DNA from: Tomocerus qinae
Taxonomy: Eukaryota > Arthropoda > Collembola > Entomobryomorpha > Tomoceridae
DNA: 64,000 nt
Assembly: GCA_020055645.1 (NCBI GenBank)
Contig: CM034548.1
Coordinates: forward strand, 49,282,296-49,346,295
Reading direction: 5' to 3'
The first letter of the stretch is position 1; each line of letters starts with the position of its first letter. Of this stretch, positions 22,601 to 34,600 are shown piece after piece. Under the pieces are notes generated by a model. That model was not told the DNA's origin and searched no databases. It saw only the letters and a list, made by a program, of their open reading frames with translations. A program made the translations under genes and the position numbers.

Positions 22601-25600
22601 TGAACTTTCTGTGAAGATTATTTAGTGTTCCAAAGTGGACACCCAGATGGTTATTTAGATTGGAAACTCTGATTAAACCAATACTCTTTTCTCTTTTTTC
22701 GAATTCTCCAATTCTATTTTTAAAAGCCATACTTCAATTTTGGTTAAAGATTGTAAGTCAACCACATGAAAGTCTATTATATCAATGCTATGTAAACACA
22801 AAATTGAAATGAAAAAGTAATCGCGTTAAGACTAATTGGTATAATCAATTTAAACTCTTATTATCTAAGTACGGAGTTAATGAATTTATTAATATTGATA
22901 TGGAAATTTGGAATAAGAATGACTTTACTTTCGCATTAAAAAAGCCACTCAAAAGCTAGAAAGTGACATACAAAGTGGGGACATTGTTAATATGTGAAAA
23001 TCAAATACGTTTAAAATGTATTCACAGTATAAAAATCATAGAAGGAAGCATTTAGACTTTAAGCAATCCTCTAATATAAAAAAATGTTTTTTCAAATAAG
23101 AGTCAATGTGAATCAAATTAGTGTAAACAAACAAACAATTAAACTAAATGTGTTGAAACAATTCTATGATAGTGAAGATAATAATATATGTAATCTCTGT
23201 AACTTAGAAAAACCTGAAAACCTAACTCATGTAATGTTGGAAGTGAAATACTCAGGACATGTATTATGCACTACAGAGTGTGCGAAAATTAATACAGCTT
23301 TTCTATGCATGTTCCTAGAAAAGAGCCATTCTAATTCTTTTGTGATTTCTAGTTTAACCCTATCGTGAACACGTTTACCAAGAACAAGCATGCCTGCCTT
23401 TCGAATCACTTTTTCAATCTGCTTTAAATGACTTTTACCCGCACTCCCCCAGATAATGCAGAGGTATTGCGTATGAGACAAAACCAGTGCATTGCACAAC
23501 AGTATAAGATTTTCCATGGTTAGATAAGCTTTTATGGTGTATAAAGACTTTAGTATAGCATGACAGCTTTGGGAGATTTTGTATACATATATTGTCCTTC
23601 CAAGTTAGATAACTATCAATGGTTAAACCTAAAGTTTTTAACTTATCAGTACTTTTAACACCCTCCATTTCAATTTCTATCACCCCAACTCTTTTTATAT
23701 GATTTGGACTACCAATGACCAGTATGTGCGTGTTTGCAACATTAAGAGACATCCCATTATCCTTCATCTACTGTACAATATTTTCTAAGTCTCTTTCAAG
23801 CTTCTTTATTATGCTCCTAATATTATCTGGTTTACCATTAATACAAATATTGGAATCATCTGCAAATAGAATTACAATGCAGTTTTGAAGGACTAAAGGA
23901 AGACCATTTATATAAAATGAGAACAATAAAGGGCCTAGTACACTTCCCTGTGCCGTGCCTAAAACAGTGTATTCAATCTTAGATTTTTCCCCTTCTTTAC
24001 CTTTAAGAATGATCCATACAATGTAAATATTGTGTTGCATTTCAGCTAACTTTGTGTCGCTGCAAGTCAAGTTCAACGATAGCTACAAGGACAAGTAATA
24101 GCTCAAAAAAAAGACAATTTTGTAACTTGGTTCCGGGCGGAAAAAAAATTTCGAAATTTTATTTCGATAACAAATTTTTAAGGTATTTGAAATGGACATC
24201 AGTACGGCTGCCACAGGGCAAATTTCGAAAAATCGTCCGCGCCCGGAACCAAGTTACAAAATTCTCTTTTTTTTGAGCTATTACTTGTCCTCGTAGCTTT
24301 CGTAGAACCGGAGGAACACTGCAAATAAATTTTGAAAATGAATTGCATGTAATTTGGTACAAATAACAACTCCTGTAAGTTCTGCCATCCTTACTTAGGT
24401 GCCGCACTAGTGCAACCGTTAGTCACGTGAGATTGTGAGTATTTGTGAGTGGGACAACATGAAATTATTATATTTATTATTTTTGTTGTTCCTCATCCTG
24501 GCTCACACCTTTCAACAATGTGACTAGGGTTGCAATTGTTGCAAATGTGACTTAAGTTACGCGATATTTTGAACTCTGGCCCATCAATTTTTATTACTAA
24601 TATCAAAGTGAGGTAAGAGTAGCGATGTCGTGGTATTCGACTTTTTTTGGAAAAAGTCCACTAAAAAGGCTAAAAAAATTTTTCGCATGTTTTTCGTTTC
24701 AGATCATTTGTGGTGGTCATTTTTTGGGTGGTGAGACCAGCCCCCTTTTGGCGGCGGGCCCATGTTAATACCAGTTAATACTAATTGGTACTAAAACTTA
24801 CCAAGACACTTTCGGACATCGGATCACTTTTAACACTAAACACAACCCCCATAAAGGGAAAAACATATGAATACAACAGGCGACAACGACCACAAACAAG
24901 CCTATTGTGGGTTTGTTGGAGTTGAATGTTGCGTTACATTGTGCTGTGCTCTTGTCTTCAGGTGTCCAAGTCTCCTTGTTGGATTTATGTTTTCCCCTTT
25001 GTGGGGGTTGTCTTTAGTGTTGATTGAAAGTGATCGGAAAGTCTGGTGGTAAGTTTTAGTACCAATTAGTATTAACATGGGCCCTAAAAGGGGGCGGGTG
25101 ACCGGTAATGCAAAGTTCAGTATTTCAATAAATATTTCCCCTGGGAATGCTTTATGAAAATCATAATGAAATGAAATGCTGTGCTCTGATTGGACAATTT
25201 CAAAAATGCATCGACCAATGAGAAGCGAGATTTATTTCCGTTTCGATTTGAAAATTATCGCTCTGGGATAATTCGGAGAGAACTGTACAAATTATCTCTA
25301 GGGGAAATTTTTCAAATAATAACCGCAGTGAAAATCGCTTCTGATTGGTCGATGCAATTTTGAAATTGACCAATCAGAGCACAGAATTCCATAACAAAAT
25401 TTTATATGATTTTCATAAATCATTCCCAAGGGAAATATTTATTTCAACACTGAACTTTGAACTAAGACTTTTAATTATATGCAAAATATTTTCAATGATA
25501 TCTGATGAATACGCAGTGTAGTAGTGGTGATGATATGGATGCAAAATGTTGATTATATGTTTGTTCAGACTGCTTAGTGAAGTTATAATCAATTGTAACA

Positions 25601-28600
25601 CATGCTAGCAGTTGCTCTGTTCAGCAAGTAAGCATCATAGAGTTGAGTACAGTGTATTAGTTTGCGATTATGGTAAAAGTGTTAGTCCGTATTTTCCTAT
25701 CCTATCACAAGTATGTAGTTCAAAGTTGTGTTGAAGTAAATATTTCCCTTGGGAATGATTTCTGAAAATCATATAAAAGTTTTTTATGGAATTTTGTGCT
25801 CTGATTGGTCAATTTCAAAAATGCATCGACCAATCAGAAGCGATTTTCACTGAGGTTATTATTTGAAAAATATCTCTTAGTGATAATTTGTATTATTATT
25901 ATTATTATTATTTTATTCAATCATCTCATTTACATAGAGTTATTAACGTGAATTCAGTTTTTCATTGTGAGTATTACTTTACATTGCGTTGTTATTATTT
26001 TTTATGTATAATCAATTTGAACATATATTTTGTGGTTATAGTATATTAAAATGATATTAGTCATTGTAAACTTGCATTTACCACATCATCAATACATGAC
26101 AAATTACACGTTTTTGATGTTCTGGTTTCATTAGTAAGTAATGCTTCACATAACTGTATTCTAAGTAGGTATATTTTAATTTCTTTTTTAAACGTATTCT
26201 TATTCTCTATTTCTTTAATATAGTCAGGTAATACATTCCATATAGAGTAGGACACATTACAGATTAATCTACTACCGTATTTATTATTATTTCTTGAGTT
26301 GCAATATATATCATGTTTATTTCTAGTGTTATACCCATATTTTTGAGATTTATTCTGTACATGTAACAAGAAATACTCAGGGCAGTCATTATTTAAAATA
26401 TCCCAAATAAATTTGGTAATGTTGTTTACATAAATATTTTCTGGGAATAACCATTCAAGATTTTCAGTTATATTTACCTTTATGTTCTCGTATTTTCCTT
26501 TATTTAATATTAACCTACCTGTTCTTCTAATACAATTTTCTATCGGAATTAGGTTTGTCTTATTTGCCGTACTTGTTGTATTTGTACAGTAAGGCTTATA
26601 TTATTTCATTTGCAGGACAATTTATGTGGCCATTTACATTGACATTTTGAAATTATTATATTTTTCAATTCTTTGCATCGAACAATATTGCCCCAGACAC
26701 CAGAATACACAAAAGCTTTATTGTAACAGGACCTAGACCCTGCGATCGCCGGCCAGTTACCACAACTCACACCAATTCCATTCCAATTCTATCATTCCCT
26801 ACTCCAACTGAATTGGAAATTGAAATGTTTGGCAGGAGATGATAAGCGATCAGTGCGACACGAACGTAAGTGGTATTGACCGTGAGCCATTGGAGAACTC
26901 GGAGGATATTTGTTTAAATCCTGAAGTAAAGTCTACAGTGGCTCATAGTCGGCCACAGCGGAAAAAGAGTGTCTCTACCCATGCGAGGAATTACCTTAAC
27001 ATATTGACACCTGTATTTTAAATAATTTTCAAACCCCCCATCATATATTCCGTACCACTTTAATTTTTCTATCAGAAAGTCTCTCACTAGGATGTCAAAG
27101 GCCTTGCGGAGGTCAAGGGCTACTAATATCCATATTAACCTTTTGTCAATATTACCACAAAAGTACTCATTTAATGCTACTAGTGCGTGCTCAGTAGAGT
27201 GTTTCTTACGAAACCCGAATTGAGCTTTGTAGAGTACATTGTTGTCGGCTATGAACTCTGTTAGTTGGTCGTATCTTTCTGTTATTTTGGCTAAGTGTGC
27301 CTGCAGTGAGATGGGTCTGAAGTCTTCAGGATTTATATTATAAGATTTGGCACGGGCACAATTGCACTAACTTTAAGTAAATCTGAGTATGTTGAATCTC
27401 GAATGCTATGGTTCACTATATCCACCATTGCATCCGTCCCATTTGGAGAGTCTAATGTATAGGCAAGCATGATTGGGCGTAGGCCTAATTGGTCGGGACA
27501 CTTTTTTGCTTTCTTTTTTATGTTATTGTATGAAGTTATTATTGTATTGTTATTGAATTGATAATTGTTAACTTCTTTTAGCTCAAAACTGTTTTCAGTA
27601 GTTTTCAATTGTGATGGTTTGGAAGGAGGTTTCAGTGTACATTGTACATTTGAAACTAGAAAAATAGTTATTCATCACATTAAGATCTATATCTTCATAT
27701 ATTATCTCATCTGACGTTTTTATGAATGAATTTAGGGCTGACCAAGTACCAATTTCTTTAGTGTGGCTATCGATACTAGATTTTTTATCACATTCCAGAC
27801 TATGCTTAAAATCCTTTTTAGCTGATTTGTATGCTATGTAATCTAAATTTTCGGAAGTAGTACAATAGGTATTATACAGTTTGTCTCTCATTTTCTTTAA
27901 TTCGTGTGTTTCTTGCGATATATGCATAGATAACCTTTAGGAACAAATCCACAAGTTTTAATTGGAGCATGTTTATCGAAAAGATCGATATGGGAATTTG
28001 TAAACTGTTGTATTTTCTGATCAAGAGATAATTCCGCTGGATCTGATAGTTCTAACATCTATACGTCTTGTGGTAGCAATTCTGTATCTATGTTTTTGTA
28101 CTGCCGTAGTTTAATTTCAACCTTTTTGATTTTAATATTTTTACAGTCTTATACAACGTAGCATGCCGAATGATATGGTAGATGTGGGTTTTCAGCATTA
28201 GATTTGACTATTTTAATTTTTACATTTGATAATATTAGGTCAAGTCTAGCATCATTTCTGGTAGGTTTTTTAATTAACTCGTCTATGGAGTTTCTTTCAA
28301 GCATGTGATTAAATTTTTTGATTTGTGGGTCAGTAGATTTTTCTAAGTGATCTCCACAAATGAAAAATGATTTTTGCTTTTGTAGACATTCTTGTACTAT
28401 TTTTTCAATAAATAGTATATCAGCATTTGCAAGGTAAAATTCAGGACGATATATGCAGCAGACAATTACAGACTTGTGTTTACCAAGCTGTATTTGTATG
28501 CTTATGTGTTGTATAAAGTTAGGAGAGTCATTAAAAGATTCTAAATTTATTTACTTGATTTCAAGGGTATTTCTTATAATTGTAGCTACACCACCCCCAT

Positions 28601-31600
28601 TTTCGATCCTATCTACTCTTTTTCTTACGCAGAGAGTTTGCATTGTATTGTCCTATTTTTAACGTATGCTTGTTTTCTGGTTTGAATTTTCTAAAAACGG
28701 ATCGCGTAAAGTTTTATTTGTGTTCGTGTTCTGGTTGGTCTAGCTAATGGTGTTACACGCTGGTTACCACTATTTAAATGATTCGGTTTTGGCAAAGATT
28801 TTTGATCTTAAAATGAATACAATTCTGTTGTCATTGGTGACTAAGGAGGAAGCCAACTTTATCGACTTGAAATGTAATTTTGTAAATTGTGATTCTGACT
28901 TGGTCGTGTATATTATTGGAAGACTGGAGATGGTCGGCTCGAGATTCTCATTTTCTTTCTAGTCGTCGCAAATCCTAAGTCTGTCTAATCTTCTCCGCTT
29001 CCTCGACATCGCACTCTGCGAATCACCTCCAATTTGCAGCATCCGACAGTTCTGCAATGTTTTGTTGATACAGCCACTGGCTATATATATCATATAATTC
29101 TTTGGTAAGCAAAGCTTAACTTCCATCAGCTTAGTTTAGGTTTACAGAAAGGCGAATAGTCCAAATGTCCTTTTTGACTATCAAATGTCAGCTTCTGAAT
29201 TTTCTTTCCAGATTCCCAGCTTATTTCATCTTCAAATTGATCCTAGCCCTATCGCTGCATGCGTCGGCGGGTCTAATTCCATGCTGCAAGTGCACAATAG
29301 AAGAAGAATTTTCTGCCGAATTTTTATGGTTGAAACGACCAGCCAGCAGGCCATTTTACCGAGGTGGAATGTTCAGTGGCCAAAGGGCTAGTTGGCTATG
29401 ATATTTTTTTTAACCAATATGATTTTTACTAATCTATTCTAGCCACTATCATTTTAATGCAAGCCGGTAGCTAGTAAAATATTGATTAGTGGGAATAGAC
29501 AGAATGATTCCAACCTTAAGCATTGAGAAGATACATAGTAATATTAAAAATGATATGTATTCTGACTTATCGATGCGATGCAGGAGAAATGTAACTAAAA
29601 CCAAATCTCATTAGCCTCGTTAAAAATAATAATAATGTAATAAATATTGGGTTAGTATCAGATGTACACAAATGCCATTATTTATAATGGTGTAGCTCTG
29701 AAAATAGACTGAGTGCATAATATGATTAAAAGGGGGATTGCGATGGAAGAGTGATGGTGAGGGAGGGGAAGTTTAGTATTTTAAAATGTGTATTGATCTG
29801 ATAGGGATTGAGTGACAAGGAAGATATTTTCTCATTGACAATAATGGGAGAAAGTAGGGCAGAGGAGTGGAGGCATGTGGAGGCCTGGGCGGGTAGCCTT
29901 GTGTGCCTACACGTTGGTGTGTGGCTGATTTGGTGAGGCTGAGCTCTCTGCCCTTCCTTTTGGCCACAACAACAGCACACAACCAAGTCTTCGGTGCGGA
30001 CGCCTTCCATTCCAGGGATGCGGATGTTCCCTTTGATTCGATCGATAAGCTACAGAAATAATGTTCTCCGACGATGGGCTGACTGGAGTGAGAGCCTATA
30101 GGCGTCCTCCACACAGCCTGACTTACAGTCGATGCAGATAAGTACTACGTATATACACATCTGTGTAGGTGGCTCCTCGCGAAATCTTTCTGCCACATGA
30201 ACGGACTATACAGCCACGCTATAATCAAATGCAAATTTTTATTTCAGGTGGCACCTTACACAAGTAAACAGTACTTAAGTGCCAACTAAATGCAAGCACT
30301 ATACTATGTAATATTAAGTACCACAATATTCCTCAAGTGCATAGACTATATACCATTTAGTTGCATTTATGCTCCACTTTATACTTATAGCTTCCTAACT
30401 CGTCTAGCCAGAAGTTTTGATCCCACCCACGCCTCTTGCTCACAATTTCCCACCTCCTCCTACAACTTCTAACCTTTCTTAATTCTCTTCTGTTTCAGCG
30501 TTCTTGCTCAGCTACTTAGGAATTCCCAATAAGATAGAACAACAGAACAAACGCTGCATCCAACTCCTCCACTATTTAAATACTTAACTAGTTCAGATAC
30601 TTTGTCTATAGACCTCACATTCCTACACCTCTTTTACACTACCATCAACGCTATTCTCTGCATTTCCTTCCTCCCTCCTGGCTTGTCCCGTTCTAAACAC
30701 AAGATATAAAGCTTATGCTTTTATTACCGGGCTAACGTCCAAAACCCCGTCTGCAAAAGAGATTAGTTATTTTATTTTAATTCCATATCAGAAGAACTAA
30801 CTTCTGAACATTCAATCAGTGTGCAATTTTTTCTCTGCAGAAAAGAGTTATAATTTTTCAAATCTTAATCAATGTCTAAAATCACTGAAAAATATTGATA
30901 CTTATGGTGTTTGTCGCATTGCATTCCTTCCACCCTTCTTCCATCGTCAATAGCAAACTACTTACTACTTATTTTTTACTAGCCGGTCACAGGGCCCAGG
31001 CCCTGTTATAAATAAATCTAGTGTTTAGTCCGGGGCATAAATTGTACGATGATTAGAATGAAATAAAAATCTAACAGATACACAGATTTTTTATATTAAT
31101 TCCGATTGATCTTCCTACGGTTTCTCATTTGGTGGGACGGTAGGTAAAGATTCTCAAGCTGTCAATTAGAAAACTGAATAATTTTGATTGTAATTTTTTG
31201 GTCCAATGCATAAGAGAGTTCAAACATTTATCTGCGATTTTTCTAGCTGATACCATTATTCTTGAGTTCCATTCCTGTTACAGAGCTCTGTTGTTTTACA
31301 GAAACCGAAACCGACTCACTTTTTTAGAAATCTAACTTTTCTAAGCATTTAAATTAGAGATATCAAAAACCCAACCACCACATTTTGTTTGTGGATAGTC
31401 CACGATTCCAAAATTGTAAGACCCATAGAAATCAAATACCTCCTTTGGGAACAATTAAGCCGGGTGTAAAAACAAATTTTAAATTCAATGGAGGTTGACC
31501 CGAAATGTTTATCATGGCATAGGTGAACACAATCTAAATTAGAACTATCTTTTTATTTATTGCGCTGCCAAATTTCTTCCCCTGAGGTAGTGAAATAGCC

Positions 31601-34600
31601 GGGCAGGTTAACATGGAGTTTCGGCTTCAGCCACATTTCGGCAATAAATTTTGGAAATTATTTTTATTTCGTTAGCGACCAACTGTGATGAGCGTCCTTA
31701 ATTGAAAAAAGGGAGACAAAAAAAGGCTTGTAAAAAGTAAAGTATTTTCAGACAATATTCCACTTAGTTGTAATTTTAGAGTTTCCTCCAAATATCTAGA
31801 ACACATTTTTGTCTCTTTCTTTTTTCAATCAAACTATTGGTTGGGAAATTCAGAAATAATGATAATTCAATGTAAATGGACCAATTATAAATTTTCCCGA
31901 ACATGAAATAATGGGATCCCTGATGAGAGCACTCAGCACTGAGAGCTGGAAAAATTTGCATACAGAATGCAACATGCACTACTCCTGTTATGAAATATTT
32001 CGCACCTTGTTGTAAGTCGTAAGAGACTTAACTGACTGCACAGTACACAGAATGACAACATATAAACGGAATTGGTCACCGCGCATGTCAAACTTTTACC
32101 GTTTATCGTTTACTTCTATTACAGTGGCACGGAAATCTCTTGATACATACATACAACCTACACAAACACCTACACATATCACATACGGAATTATCTACGC
32201 GCATGTCACACTTAATAACACTTATAAGAAGAGATATTATATAAGAATAGTGAACCCAGCTAAGGGGCAAATCTAGCACTCAAGAGAAATTCAGCAGGCC
32301 ACCCATCACAGTAATAAAAACAAGTTCGAAAACATCCCATTATGTTAGGTTGTTATGTAACTTTGTAAATACAAAGTACATTTAAATTAATACACTTTTA
32401 TTTTCTACAGTGGTTGGAAAAATTAGCTGCAGCCCCAACTTCCTGATAAAAGGAATTTCCTACACCAAAATAATAACTGTAGATCGTAGCATCAAATACA
32501 GGGAACAATGAAAGACTATTTTCGAAAAAACTCCCACAAAGTTACCAAAAACCTCCGTTTTAAAATCAAAAAATAAGATTCCTTCTAGGGTTTTGCAAAA
32601 ACGTACAAATCCCATGAGTACAACTTACAATAAATATTTTTAAGAATAAATTAGTGGCTCCCAGTACTGTTATTTAATTCTACAAAAAGATATCCCAACT
32701 GGCACAAAGGAATTAAGAGGGTAGTAAAAAGTAAGCCCAGCTCTATTAAAAAATGTTGAATAAGTTTTTCGATCTTATAGCAGAACCAATTTGGGTTGGA
32801 AGTTTTGAAATGCTATTTAATACGCACATTACGATCATTACGAAATGTTCCCATTCGCTAATAATTTCCATTCGATCCCCACTAACCATTCAACCTTCTT
32901 ATGTAAATTTCTATTATTGTTTTGAAGCTTTAATAGCATGAAACGACTCATTTCGTTGGTTTAGAGGAATTGGGCTTGCGCATTTTGCTTTTAGAGAACA
33001 TGCATATATTACGTTTGATGTTGATGGGAGGAGGAGGTACTCAAAAGTGTTGCAGTCAGCACTTAGACGTTACACATGTGGGAGGGAGTTTTGCTTTACG
33101 TAATATATGCAGGTTCCCTAGGTTCTCCCTACCACACGTATATATATATATATTAGACAGGTAAATTTATCAAGTCTACGATTATAAATAGAGAAGATAG
33201 GTATTAAGTTTCTTAACTATTTGACAAAACAGATCTTTATCTTTACTCTACATAAACTTAAAGTGGGACATGCACATGGAATTCTTTCACTATTCTTGAA
33301 TAAATGTTTGTATATATGTCCGTAATATTTTTTAATTAATGAGCAAGGACTAGACTATCAGTAGTGAGCCCAATCAACGGTCTATGAAATTCGGGACAAT
33401 GCGCAGTAGCTAGAAATTTACTGATTTCAACATTTTCTAGCACACTTTATGTGCTAGGATTCAACTAGTACTATAGAATGTTCAATTCATTCAGATGTCC
33501 AAAACTATGTCCACTGCGTGTTCTTTCAATACGCAAAATAAATGTTACTCTAAAATAGAATAAAAATGTTACATTCTCATGCTGCCGTATGTGGTGCATT
33601 GGAAATGTTGTGCATTGAATCTTGAATCTTAAGGAGGGCTTGGCAATTTTCTGGCATACCACGTGATGGAAGCTGGGAATGATAACACTTGTTCAACTCA
33701 AATAACAACGAGATATTAGATCGAACGAGAGTATTAGTTTCTTGCTTTGAAGGTTTTATCACGGCCTTTAGACTATCCTCATCCCATGAAACTCATTAGG
33801 AATTCTCCTATCTTTTAAAATCGTAAATAGGACGTAGAAAAGCCAAACTAGATACAATTATCATAAAAAGAGGTAAATATTTGACTAAGGTTATGTCTGC
33901 CAAAATGACTACGCCAGACTTTGACAGATTTTAATGCTTTTGATACACTCCGAATTTCGTGAAATAGAGGTCTGTTGGTCTGTATGACTTGGGTACATAC
34001 CAGGAAGTCGAGACTGATAATCGAAGATTGAACACCAAAGCTTTGGTGTTCAATCTTCGATTTTGTTGATTTTGATTTTGCCTCTGCAAAGGCTACATTT
34101 TGAAATGTGTCCGAATTAGCTTCGCGTTTCAGTCGAGACAGCTTTAAAATCAAAATCAAATCAAATCATAGCTTTATTGTCAAACTACTTAAGCCGCAGC
34201 TTTTCTCCAGTAACAGACATAAATATAAAATTCAATTTCAATTTACTCACACAATATCATAGTCAATATAAACAATATATAATCAGTCAAAATAACAGCA
34301 TACACATTAAACCTATATATTACCTAGTAGAACGAATAAATTCAAGTAGCTTAGTTTTAAACAGTGAGTAACTATCAAGTTTTTTTAATTGTAGAGGTAA
34401 ACTGTTCCACTGTGGTATACCTCTAAAATAAAAGAGTCATTAGAATGAACATAGTTACATTTAGGAGGGATGAGATCAAATTTTTGCCTAGTAATTCTAA
34501 CAGAGTGATTTGAAATAATGAGCTTAGATAAGCGTTCAGGTAAGATATGTTTATATAGCCGTAGTGTGTAGATGTACGTACATAGAGAATACTTAATTTG

